Positions 40,552 through 48,336 of a DNA stretch of 64,000 bases are shown piece by piece (position 1 is the first letter of the stretch; every line of letters begins with the position of its first letter). The stretch is taken from the NCBI RefSeq assembly GCF_003435375.1, contig NZ_QWGL01000002.1, positions 89,943-153,942 on the forward strand, in the 5' to 3' direction. A program made the position numbers and the translations under genes. The notes under the pieces were generated by a model. The model was given only the letters and a program-made list of their open reading frames with translations, searched no databases and was not told the origin of the DNA. The DNA comes from Clostridium sp. AM34-11AC. GTDB taxonomy: Bacteria > Bacillota > Clostridia > Lachnospirales > Lachnospiraceae.

Positions 40552-42300
40552 ATGAAATGTCTGAAGAGTCAGGAAATGAGAAAACTTGCACCGGAGCTTG
40601 ATCCGTTAAGAATCGGAACGGGCTGGAAGCCGGAAGAGCTTGCGATGCCGCAGGTCATCATCGAAAGCACGGCAGGTGATAGCCATCCGGGAAGCGGACA
40701 TCTCCATATCCTTGTAGATGAAGTAAAAAAAGGAATCGCCGAGGCAGGCGGCCACGGCGCGAAATATTTCTGCACCGATATCTGCGACGGCGAGAGCCAG
40801 GGAACCGATGGAATCAACTACAGCCTTGCAAGCCGTGAGATGATCGCGAACATGATCGAGATCCACGCGAACGCGACTCCCTTCGATGCAGGCGTATATC
40901 TCGCAAGCTGTGATAAGGGAATGCCGGCAAACCTCATGGGCTTATTCCGCGTGAATATTCCGGCGGTTGTTGTTCCGGGCGGAACCATGAATGCAGGTCC
41001 GGAGATGTTAACCCTGGAACAGCTTGGCATGTACAGCGCCCAGTATGAGCGCGGTGAGATCGATGAGAAACGCTTAAACTGGGCAAAGCATAACGCATGT
41101 CCGAGCTGCGGCGCTTGTTCCTTTATCGGAACTGCATCCACCATGCAGATCATGGCCGAGGCTCTTGGCCTTGCCCTTCCGGGAAGTGCATTGATGCCTG
41201 CGACAAGCCCGGATCTCTTAAACTACGCGAGAGAGGCCGGAAAACAGGCGGTTAAGCTTGCGAAGATGGACAACATGCGTCCGAGTGATATCGTGACGAT
41301 GGACAGCTTCGAAAACGCGATCCTTGTACATGCGGCCATCTCCGGAAGTACAAACTGCTTACTCCACCTTCCGGCGATCGCTCATGAACTTGGAATCGAG
41401 ATCACAGGTGACACCTTCGACAGACTCCACCGCGGCGCGAAGTATCTTCTTGATATCCGCCCGGCAGGAAAGTGGCCGGCAGAGTGCTTCTACTATGCAG
41501 GCGGCGTTCCGGCGATCATGGAGGAGATCAAAGACCACCTTCACCTTGATGTCATGACCGTGACTGGAAAGACTCTCGGTGAGAACTTAAAGGAATTAAA
41601 AGAGAACGGATTCTATGAGCGCTGCGAGAAATGGCTCCGGAAGTTCAATGAGCGCTACGGAATCTCCATCACAAGACAGGATATCATCCGTCCGGCTGAC
41701 AAGGCCATCGGAACCGACGGCAGCATCGCAGTTCTGCGCGGAAACCTTGCTCCGGAAGGTGCGGTTATCAAGCACACCGCATGCCCGAAGGAGATGTTCA
41801 AGGCAGTTCTCAAGGCGAGACCGTTTGATAGCGAGGAAGAGTGTCTGGATGCTGTCCTAAAACATAAAGTTCAGAAAGGTGACGCAGTCTTCATCCGTTA
41901 CGAGGGACCGAAGGGAAGCGGTATGCCGGAGATGTTCTACACCTCCGAGGCCATCAGCAGCGACAAGGAGCTTGGCCGTTCCATCGCCCTGATCACAGAC
42001 GGAAGATTCTCCGGTGCATCCACAGGTCCGGTTATCGGACACTGCAGTCCGGAGGCGGCAGACGGCGGCCCGATCGCTCTCGTTGAGGAAGGCGATCTCA
42101 TCGAGATCGATGTGATGGAAAGAAAGTTAAACATCATCGGTATCAAGGGCGAGAGAAAGACTCCGGAGGAGATCGACGCAGTCCTTGCTGAGAGAAAGAA
42201 AAACTGGAAGCCGAGAGAGCTCCGCTACAAGAGCGGTGTGCTCCGCATGTTCAGTGAGCATGCGGCAAGCCCGATGAAAGGTGCATATCTGGAATTCTAA
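40552..42300 (+). CDS. IlvD/Edd family dehydratase, probably sugar-acid specific
   Basis: A 582-residue Fe-S dehydratase of the dihydroxy-acid/6-phosphogluconate family. Cluster cysteines are in ASCDKGMPA and CPSCGACSFIGTASTM. The substrate-binding C-terminal half has DGRFSGASTGPVIGHCSPEAADGGPIALVEEGD. IlvD and sugar-acid dehydratases look alike, but pairing with GntP and a GntR regulator, and the absence of other ilv genes, favours dehydration of an aldonic acid to a 2-keto-3-deoxy acid. Confidence 0.88.
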   Translation: MKCLKSQEMRKLAPELDPLRIGTGWKPEELAMPQVIIESTAGDSHPGSGHLHILVDEVKKGIAEAGGHGAKYFCTDICDGESQGTDGINYSLASREMIANMIEIHANATPFDAGVYLASCDKGMPANLMGLFRVNIPAVVVPGGTMNAGPEMLTLEQLGMYSAQYERGEIDEKRLNWAKHNACPSCGACSFIGTASTMQIMAEALGLALPGSALMPATSPDLLNYAREAGKQAVKLAKMDNMRPSDIVTMDSFENAILVHAAISGSTNCLLHLPAIAHELGIEITGDTFDRLHRGAKYLLDIRPAGKWPAECFYYAGGVPAIMEEIKDHLHLDVMTVTGKTLGENLKELKENGFYERCEKWLRKFNERYGISITRQDIIRPADKAIGTDGSIAVLRGNLAPEGAVIKHTACPKEMFKAVLKARPFDSEEECLDAVLKHKVQKGDAVFIRYEGPKGSGMPEMFYTSEAISSDKELGRSIALITDGRFSGASTGPVIGHCSPEAADGGPIALVEEGDLIEIDVMERKLNIIGIKGERKTPEEIDAVLAERKKNWKPRELRYKSGVLRMFSEHAASPMKGAYLEF

Positions 42301-42350
42301 AAAAATAAAATGAGACTGGCAGTAAATGCTGGCTGCCGGCCTGCAAAAGA

Positions 42351-42399
42351 AACGTCCCGGATCCTGAGATGACAGTTCTCTCTGATCCGGGGCGTTTTT
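42351..42399 (+). terminator. Terminator of the dehydratase gene
   Basis: AACGTCCCGGATC pairs GATCCGGGGCGTT (one G-U) and is followed by TTTT. Confidence 0.85.
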
Positions 42400-42411
42400 A
42401 TATCATTACCA

Positions 42412-42500
42412 TTTCGCATTCCAAATCGGCAAAATCTACTGCTGCCACTGTACTGTTACGGAATTATCAGTTCAGAAAATTCCTATCTGCATACAGGAAC
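42412..42500 (+). repeat. R2 repeat, copy 3 (5'-truncated, diverged)
   Basis: Matches the second and third hairpins of R2 (TTCGCATTCC-AATCGGCAAAATC ... TCAGTTCAGAAAATTCCTA) with scattered changes; its end has decayed to ACAGGAAC. Confidence 0.8.
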
Positions 42501-42527
42501 AGCCACATACTTTTCATATAATAAAGA

Positions 42528-42557
42528 TTGCACGAACGAGTGTTCCTGTGGTAGAAT
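42528..42557 (+). promoter_or_regulatory. pcrA promoter with LexA box
   Basis: TTGCAC, 18 bp, TAGAAT. The operator CGAACGAGTGTTCC (42533-42546) fits the Firmicutes consensus CGAACRNRYGTTYC at every position. Confidence 0.85.
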
Positions 42558-42648
42558 GGTAGTATCTGTTGCCGGAATACCGGTGGTTTCAGTATGTGGG
42601 AGATACGAGCAGAACTGTCGGTATCCGGAAACGTGAAAGGGGAACAGA

Positions 42649-45009
42649 ATGAACAATTACGATACATTAAATCCGATGCAGCGGGAAGCTGTCTTAACTA
42701 CGGAAGGTCCGCTCTTAGTGCTGGCGGGTGCAGGATCCGGAAAGACACGGGCGCTGACACACCGGGTTGCTTATTTAATAGAGGAAAAGGGTGTGAAGCC
42801 CTGGAATATTCTGGCGATCACCTTTACAAACAAGGCGGCGGGAGAGATGCGGGACCGCGTCAACAGCCTTGTGGAATACGGCGCGGATAGTGTCTGGGTC
42901 AGCACCTTCCACTCCCTCTGTGTGCGGATCTTAAGGAGATTTATTGAGAATATCGGCTACACGACGGATTTTTCCATCTATGATTCCGATGATACAAAAA
43001 CCCTGATGAAACAGATCTTCAAGGATCTTGAGGTGAATACGAAGGTATTAAAAGAACGGGGCGTCCTCGGCGTGATCTCCTCCGCAAAGAACGAGATGAT
43101 CAGTCCGGAAGAATTTATGCTCAGCGCGAAGGCTGAGGGTGATTCGAGACTGAAACGGATCGCGGAGCTCTATATGGAGTACCAGAAACGTTTAAAAAAG
43201 AACAATGCCCTGGATTTCGATGACCTTCTTGTAAAGACCGTGGAGTTGTTCCAGTCAAAGCAGGAAGTTTTGGAGTATTATCAGGACCGTTTCCGCTATA
43301 TTATGGTGGATGAGTATCAGGATACAAATACGGTACAGTTTAAGCTTGTGAGCCTTTTAGCGGCAAAATACCGGAATATCTGCGTGGTGGGCGATGATGA
43401 CCAGTCGATCTACCGGTTCCGCGGTGCGAATATCAGAAATATCTTAAGCTTTGAGGAGACGTTCCCGGGGGCGAAGGTGATCAAGCTGGAGCAGAACTAC
43501 CGTTCTACGAAGATGATCCTGGATTCGGCGAATGAAGTGATCAGGAACAATACCGGAAGAAAGGATAAGACGCTCTGGACCGAGAATGAGGTGGGCGAGC
43601 GGCCGGTGTTCCGGGAGTTCAGCTCTTCCTTTGAGGAAGCGGAGTGGATCGTGCGGGATATCGTAAAAAAGGGCGGTCCATGGAAGGATTACGCGATCCT
43701 TTACCGGACGAATGCCCAGTCCCGTATATTCGAGGAGAAATGTGTTGCGTACAATCTCCCGTATCGTCTCGTGGGCGGTGTAAACTTCTACCAGAGAAAA
43801 GAGATCAAGGATGTTCTCTGCTATTTAAAGACGATCGCCAATGGGCGGGATGACCTGGCTGTGCAGAGGATCATCAATGTTCCGAAGCGCGGAATCGGAG
43901 CTATGAGTGTCGCCCGGGTGAACATGTTCGCGATGGAAAACGATATGAGTTTCTATGAGGCGCTGGAGAGGGTGCAGGCTGTTCCGGGAATCGGAAAAGC
44001 GGCGTTAAAGATCGGAGTATTTACAGACCAGATCAGCGAGTTCCGGAAGATGTTAAAGGAAGAGACTCCGATCAAGGATGTGATTGAGGCGATCCTTGAT
44101 AAGACAGGATATCGTGATGAGCTGAAGGAAGAGGGCGAGGTGGAAGCCGAGTCCAGAATGGAAAATATTGAGGAATTGATCAACAAGGCAGTCTCCTACT
44201 GGGAGAGCGCCGAGGAACCGAGTCTTTCCGCGTTCCTGGAGGAAGTTGCCCTGGTTGCGGATATCGACAGTATGGATGAGTCAGAGGATAGAATTATCCT
44301 TATGACACTGCATTCCGCGAAAGGTCTGGAGTTCCCGTATGTGTATCTTGCGGGAATGGAAGATGGACTTTTCCCGAGTATGATGTCTCTGATGGAGGGA
44401 CCGGAGGCACTGGAGGAAGAGCGCCGTCTCTGCTATGTGGGAATCACGAGGGCGGAGAAGCGGCTGACGCTGACCGCCGCAAAGAGCCGTATGGTGAAGG
44501 GCGAGATGCAGTACGCGAGAACGAGCCGGTTTATTGACGAGATCCCGGATGTGTGCCTGGAACGTCCGGATCGGGATGATTCAAAGACCGGATGGAAGAA
44601 AATGGCGGACGCATACAGGAATCTTCCGGAGGAAGCAGGACTTCCGTGGGCGAAGGCTTCCGGCGCGGACGGAAAAGCGGCTGACGGTCACACCGGAAGA
44701 TTCCAGAACCGCCCGGCGGGGGTGAGTCTTTTTGGACAGAAATCCGATGCCTATAAGAATCCATATGCCTCCGGGACTTCTGCGGCGCCGAAGAACACGC
44801 CGACCTTCGGAAAGGCGTTTACCGTAGAAAAACCGAAGTCTTTGGATTTCTCCGAAGGCGACCGCGTCCATCACATGCGTTTTGGTGACGGAACCGTGAA
44901 ATCCATCGCGGACGGCGGAAAAGATTTCGAGGTCACAGTCGATTTTGATCATGCGGCGATCGGGACAAGGAAGATGTTTGCTTCCTTTGCGAAGCTGAAG
45001 AAGCTGTAA
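42649..45009 (+). CDS. pcrA: ATP-dependent DNA helicase PcrA/UvrD
   Basis: A 786-residue superfamily 1A 3'-5' helicase for repair and replication. Motif I is GAGSGKTRALT, Ia ITFTNKAAGEM, II MVDEYQDTN, III GDDDQSIYRFRGA, IV LEQNYRST, V TLHSAKGLEFPYV and VI YVGITRAEKRL. The C-terminal ~90 residues end in a Tudor-like GDRVHHMRFGDGTVKSI domain that in PcrA contacts RNA polymerase. Start at 42649 after GAAAGGGGAAC. Control by LexA is suggested by the promoter. Confidence 0.96.
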   Translation: MNNYDTLNPMQREAVLTTEGPLLVLAGAGSGKTRALTHRVAYLIEEKGVKPWNILAITFTNKAAGEMRDRVNSLVEYGADSVWVSTFHSLCVRILRRFIENIGYTTDFSIYDSDDTKTLMKQIFKDLEVNTKVLKERGVLGVISSAKNEMISPEEFMLSAKAEGDSRLKRIAELYMEYQKRLKKNNALDFDDLLVKTVELFQSKQEVLEYYQDRFRYIMVDEYQDTNTVQFKLVSLLAAKYRNICVVGDDDQSIYRFRGANIRNILSFEETFPGAKVIKLEQNYRSTKMILDSANEVIRNNTGRKDKTLWTENEVGERPVFREFSSSFEEAEWIVRDIVKKGGPWKDYAILYRTNAQSRIFEEKCVAYNLPYRLVGGVNFYQRKEIKDVLCYLKTIANGRDDLAVQRIINVPKRGIGAMSVARVNMFAMENDMSFYEALERVQAVPGIGKAALKIGVFTDQISEFRKMLKEETPIKDVIEAILDKTGYRDELKEEGEVEAESRMENIEELINKAVSYWESAEEPSLSAFLEEVALVADIDSMDESEDRIILMTLHSAKGLEFPYVYLAGMEDGLFPSMMSLMEGPEALEEERRLCYVGITRAEKRLTLTAAKSRMVKGEMQYARTSRFIDEIPDVCLERPDRDDSKTGWKKMADAYRNLPEEAGLPWAKASGADGKAADGHTGRFQNRPAGVSLFGQKSDAYKNPYASGTSAAPKNTPTFGKAFTVEKPKSLDFSEGDRVHHMRFGDGTVKSIADGGKDFEVTVDFDHAAIGTRKMFASFAKLKKL

Positions 45010-45035
45010 ATAAATCAGCCAAAAGAAATTTAGTA

Positions 45036-45064
45036 TTGATTTTTTTTAGGCAATCGCATATAAT
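45036..45064 (+). promoter_or_regulatory. Antitoxin RNA promoter, module 1
   Basis: TTGATT, 17 bp, TATAAT, directing transcription into a short hairpin-terminated RNA. Confidence 0.75.
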
Positions 45065-45070
45065 TAAAAA

Positions 45071-45141
45071 CAGCTAAGGAAAGTGCTTATATGTCTATGA
45101 GTACGCGAAAACCCCCGGAGGTGCCACTCCGGGGGTTTTCT
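45071..45141 (+). ncRNA. Predicted antitoxin RNA, module 1 (~70 nt, RNA II-like)
   Basis: The RNA would run from the promoter at 45036 to the hairpin at 45108-45139. Its 5' part has AAGGAAAGTGCTTAT (45076), the same sequence as the plus strand over the toxin start (45244, 14 of 15), followed by TCTAT, also repeated at the toxin start (45263). It can therefore base-pair with the toxin mRNA, as direct repeats DRa/DRb do in the par system of pAD1. Confidence 0.6.
45108..45139. terminator. Shared bidirectional terminator, module 1
   Basis: Perfect 13-bp palindrome AAAACCCCCGGAG/CTCCGGGGGTTTT, loop 6 nt, with T4 tails on both strands. It ends both the antitoxin RNA (+) and the toxin mRNA (-). Confidence 0.8.
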
Positions 45142-45174
45142 TGCTCTTTGCGGTGAGCTAAACCATTTAGGCTG

Positions 45175-45267
45175 TTACTGTCGGTTGTCCCTATCCAGCC
45201 ATTTGCAAACATAGTAGCCAACTATGCTTGCCGCGACAGAGACAAGGAAAGTGTTTATGTAATCTAT
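45175..45267 (-). CDS. Fst-like toxin peptide, module 1 (start codon changed to ATA)
   Basis: A 30-codon frame, DYINTFLVSVAASIVGYYVC then KWLDRDNRQ: one membrane helix and a short charged tail, the form of Fst-family type I toxins. AAAGGAGG lies 8 nt upstream, but the codon there is ATA where module 2 has GTG, so translation may be weak or lost. CCTCC (mRNA 5' side) can pair with the ribosome site GGAGG and hide it. No longer start is convincing, because the frame upstream runs through the leader. Confidence 0.55.
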   Translation of the reverse strand: MDYINTFLVSVAASIVGYYVCKWLDRDNRQ

Positions 45268-45395
45268 AAATACCGCCTCCTTTCTGCTGGAGGTTCGACA
45301 GCGACTTAATTTTATCATGTTTGCTTGTGAAACTCCATATATCGAAGTATAAAAAAGAGAAAGGAAAGTCAAAACGTGATTGAAAAAGTTTGGTA

Positions 45396-45424
45396 TTGAT
45401 TTTTCCTAAATAATCGCATATAAT
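45396..45424 (+). promoter_or_regulatory. Antitoxin RNA promoter, module 2
   Basis: TTGATT, 17 bp, TATAAT, with the same TAATCGCA spacer end as module 1. Confidence 0.75.
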
Positions 45425-45430
45425 GAAATG

Positions 45431-45500
45431 TAGCTAAGAAATGTACTTATTGTCCACAGACACACGAAAACCCCTGAAGTTGCCGCTTCAGGGGTTTTCT
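45431..45500 (+). ncRNA. Predicted antitoxin RNA, module 2 (~70 nt, RNA II-like)
   Basis: Runs from the promoter at 45396 to the hairpin at 45467-45498. AAGAAATGTACTTA (45436) is identical to the plus strand inside toxin gene 2 (45603) and TCCACA (45453) repeats at its start codon (45622). These seeds differ from those of module 1 in step with the toxin, which implies specific pairing with its own partner. Confidence 0.6.
45467..45498. terminator. Shared bidirectional terminator, module 2
   Basis: AAAACCCCTGAAG/CTTCAGGGGTTTT, perfect 13 bp, T4 tail on each strand. Confidence 0.8.
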
Positions 45501-45533
45501 TGCTCGTTACGGTGAGCTGATCCATTTAGGTTG

Positions 45534-45626
45534 TTACTGTCTGTTATCCCTGTCCAACCATTTGCACACATAGTAGCCAACTATGCTTGCCATAACAGAG
45601 AGAAGAAATGTACTTAGGAATTCCAC
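45534..45626 (-). CDS. Fst-like toxin peptide, module 2
   Basis: A 30-residue peptide starting at GTG (45626) 8 nt after GGGAGG: MEFLSTFLLSVMASIVGYYV then CKWLDRDNRQ. One transmembrane helix and a charged C-terminus match Fst-type pore or membrane toxins, including the WLD-R/N tail. ACCTCC in the leader can pair with the ribosome site GGAGGT. A longer frame to 45878 exists but runs through the conserved noncoding leader shared with module 1, so it is rejected. Confidence 0.65.
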   Translation of the reverse strand: MEFLSTFLLSVMASIVGYYVCKWLDRDNRQ

Positions 45627-45844
45627 AAACAACACCTCCCTTCTACTGGAGGTTCGACAGCGACCTAATTTTATCATGTTTGCTTGTGAAACTCCATATA
45701 TCGAAGTATAAAAAAGAGATGCATAAAACTGTGAAAATTTAGGGATAGTAAAAACCATAAAATCATGATATACTATTACAAAGTATCTGTCCGTGCGGAT
45801 CATTCTTGTCCGGGGCGGCTGTGAAACAGAAAGGATGTGTGAGG

Positions 45845-46162
45845 ATGAACAAATTCGATACGATGAGTAAAGACGCACTCAGCAAAATGGAAGAGCTTAT
45901 AAACGCGTCCAAGCTGAATGAACTGCTTCATAAAAAAGAAGAAGAGGATAAGAAAAAGAATTGTATCCTCTGGGTGCTTGCTATCATCGGCGCTGTTGCT
46001 GCTGTAGCCGGAATCGCATACGCAGTATATCGCTTCTTTACACCGGATTATCTGGAAGATTTTGAAGACGATTTCGACGATGATTTCGACGATGACTTTT
46101 TCGAGGAAGAGGAGGAAACTCCGAAAAAAGCTGTCGAGAAGGATGACGAGAAAGAAGCTTAA
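45845..46162 (+). CDS. Small single-pass membrane protein with acidic tail
   Basis: A 105-residue protein: an amphipathic charged N-terminus (FDTMSKDALSKMEELINASKLNELLHKK), one membrane helix (about 40-62, ILWVLAIIGAVAAVAGIAYAV) and a strongly acidic tail with DDF repeats (DFDDDFDDDF). I recognise the general type from Lachnospiraceae but no function. AAAGGA precedes the start at 45845. It precedes rlmD, with a terminator between. Confidence 0.7.
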   Translation: MNKFDTMSKDALSKMEELINASKLNELLHKKEEEDKKKNCILWVLAIIGAVAAVAGIAYAVYRFFTPDYLEDFEDDFDDDFDDDFFEEEEETPKKAVEKDDEKEA

Positions 46163-46192
46163 GCCGAAATGCTTACAAACACAATGAGAACG

Positions 46193-46226
46193 AGGCTGTG
46201 GCAGGGATCGCTTGCACAGCCTTTTT
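46193..46226 (+). terminator. Terminator before rlmD
   Basis: AGGCTGTG pairs CACAGCCT (13-nt loop), followed by T4-5. Confidence 0.75.
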
Positions 46227-46328
46227 CTGTGCATAAAAACATATCAGGGAACGAGGCATCGTTTACGCGCTGTGCGATCAGAAACGGAAAAATCCGATTC
46301 CCGGCAGAAAAAGGAGTACAAAAATTAT

Positions 46329-47999
46329 ATGAAAAAAGGTGAGATCTACACCGGTACAGTGGAAAAGATGGATTTTCCAAATAAAGGAATCCTCCATATC
46401 GGAGAGGAAAAGGTAGTTGTAAAGAACGCGCTCCCGGGGCAGACCGTCGAGATCGCGATCTCCAAGCAGCGCAAAGGAAGATGCGAGGGAAGACTCCTTA
46501 AGGTCGTGACTCCTGCAGCATACGAAAATACAGAGGGCGCATGTCCTCATCGTGCGGACTGCGGTGGATGTACGTACCAGACGGTTCCTTATGAGGAACA
46601 GTTAAAGATCAAGGAGCAGCAGGTCCGGGCTCTTTTAGATCCGGTTCTGCCGGCCGGCTACAATTTTGAGGGGATCAAAGGTAGTCCGTTGACAAAGGCA
46701 TACCGCAACAAAATGGAATTTTCCTTCGGAGATGAGTTTAAGGACGGTCCCATGACTCTGGGAATGCATAAACGCGGCAGCTTTTATGATATCGTGACCG
46801 TGGACCAGTGTGTGCTGGTGCATCCGGATTGCTGTAAGATCTTAAGAGCGACGTTGGATTATTTTACGGAGCACGGAGCAGTCTTCTATAAAAAAATGGC
46901 GCATGTCGGTTATCTGAGACATCTTCTCGTCCGCCGCGGTGTGAAGACCGGGGAGATCCTTGTGGATCTTGTGACCTCCACCCAGACGGAGGGAACCTGG
47001 AAGAGTGATAAGAATGAGGAAGCGCTGCTTGAGGGCTGGAAAGAAAAACTTCTGGGACTGGATCTGGAAGGCTCTTTTGCCGGAATCCTCCACACAGAAA
47101 ACGACAGCCTTGCGGATGTGGTTCAGAATGACCGTACGGTGATCCTTTACGGACAGGACTTCTTTATGGAAGAGCTTCTGGGATTAAAATTTAAGATCAC
47201 TCCATTCTCCTTTTTCCAGACCAACTCTCTCGGTGCGGAGGTGCTCTATGAAACAGCCCGCGAATACATCGGTGAGACAGACGGAAGAAAGGTCTTCGAT
47301 CTCTACAGCGGAACCGGTACCATTGCCCAGATCCTGGCTCCGGCGGCAGAACATGTGACCGGCGTGGAGATCATTGAGGAAGCTGTTGAGGCGGCGAAGG
47401 TGAACGCGGCGCAGAATGGACTGACAAACTGCGACTTCATCGCAGGGGATGTTTTAAAAGTATTAGATACCTTAGAGGAACGCCCGGATCTCATCGTTTT
47501 GGACCCGCCGAGAGACGGAATCCATCCGAAGGCGCTTCCAAAGATCATCGACCATTATGGATGTGAAAAAATGATCTATATTTCCTGCAAACCAACGAGC
47601 CTTGCGAGAGATCTCGTTGTGCTGCAGGCAAAAGGTTATGAGGTCACAAGAGTATGCTGTGTCGACATGTTCCCGGGGACGACGCAGGTGGAGACGGTTG
47701 TCTTGCTTTCCAAGGGCGAGGTCGACTCGAAAAAGATTCGGGTTGAGTTCTCTTTGGAAGATATGGATATGTCAGAGTTCCAAGATGGAGCTACCTATCC
47801 GCAGATCAAGGAGTATGTGTTGGAGCATACCGGGTTAAAGGTGTCCAACCTCTATATCTCACAGATTAAGCGGAAATGCGGGATTGAGGTAGGCAAAAAC
47901 TATAATCTGCCGAAATCCGAGGATTCCAGACAGCCCCAGTGTCCACCAGAAAAAGAGAAAGCAATCCGAGAAGCATTCAAATATTTTGGGATGATCTAA
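46329..47999 (+). CDS. rlmD: 23S rRNA (uracil-C5)-methyltransferase RlmD with an element-derived tail
   Basis: A 556-residue TrmA/RumA-family enzyme. An N-terminal TRAM domain (about 1-60) is followed by an Fe-S cysteine set (CPHRADCGGCTYQ plus a later Cys) and the SAM domain with FDLYSGTGTIAQ and DPPRDGIHP; the catalytic Cys is in YISCKPTSLARD. The usual protein ends near VETVVLLS. Here about 95 further residues (KGEVDSKKIRVEF ... REAFKYFGMI) follow. They are homologous to the tail of the serine recombinase at the far end of the mobile element, so this tail was exchanged on integration. Confidence 0.93.
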   Translation: MKKGEIYTGTVEKMDFPNKGILHIGEEKVVVKNALPGQTVEIAISKQRKGRCEGRLLKVVTPAAYENTEGACPHRADCGGCTYQTVPYEEQLKIKEQQVRALLDPVLPAGYNFEGIKGSPLTKAYRNKMEFSFGDEFKDGPMTLGMHKRGSFYDIVTVDQCVLVHPDCCKILRATLDYFTEHGAVFYKKMAHVGYLRHLLVRRGVKTGEILVDLVTSTQTEGTWKSDKNEEALLEGWKEKLLGLDLEGSFAGILHTENDSLADVVQNDRTVILYGQDFFMEELLGLKFKITPFSFFQTNSLGAEVLYETAREYIGETDGRKVFDLYSGTGTIAQILAPAAEHVTGVEIIEEAVEAAKVNAAQNGLTNCDFIAGDVLKVLDTLEERPDLIVLDPPRDGIHPKALPKIIDHYGCEKMIYISCKPTSLARDLVVLQAKGYEVTRVCCVDMFPGTTQVETVVLLSKGEVDSKKIRVEFSLEDMDMSEFQDGATYPQIKEYVLEHTGLKVSNLYISQIKRKCGIEVGKNYNLPKSEDSRQPQCPPEKEKAIREAFKYFGMI

Positions 48000-48023
48000 C
48001 ATCCCGCAGAATGGAGGTTTCTT

Positions 48024-48269
48024 ATGGATAGATTGATTTCTTGTGAGTTCAACATGGATAACGCCTGTGTGGAGCTGAAATTTGCAGATGGCAGCATGAT
48101 TGCGATTGACACGATTGCCGTGGAGAATGAGGTTGCCGATAATATGTATCAGCGGTCGGAGCTGGACTGGCTAATCTACAACAAGCCGCTGGAATATGCA
48201 CAGCTTGTGTTTGGCGGTGATTTAGAACGGTTTGTGCAAGGCGTATCGGAACATCAGTTGATGGATTGA
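48024..48269 (+). CDS. DUF6061-like small protein
   Basis: An 81-residue protein (MDRLISCEFNMDNACVELKFADGSMIAIDTIAVENEVADN ...), resembling the DUF6061 proteins found at the left end of rlmD-inserted elements. Beta-strand-rich, cytoplasmic, function unknown. Ribosome site AATGGAGG. It is the first gene inside the element, 24 bp after the new rlmD stop. Confidence 0.7.
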   Translation: MDRLISCEFNMDNACVELKFADGSMIAIDTIAVENEVADNMYQRSELDWLIYNKPLEYAQLVFGGDLERFVQGVSEHQLMD

Positions 48270-48336
48270 ACTGAATAAACATAGCGCAGCCCACCGGTCA
48301 AAATGATCGGTGGGCCGTGTTGTTTCTAACAAGGTT

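Noticed and set aside
45534..45878. 114-codon frame containing toxin 2
   Set aside because: Its upstream part runs through the leader and SD-sequestering hairpin that are conserved as RNA in both modules, and the 30-codon start has the proper ribosome site.
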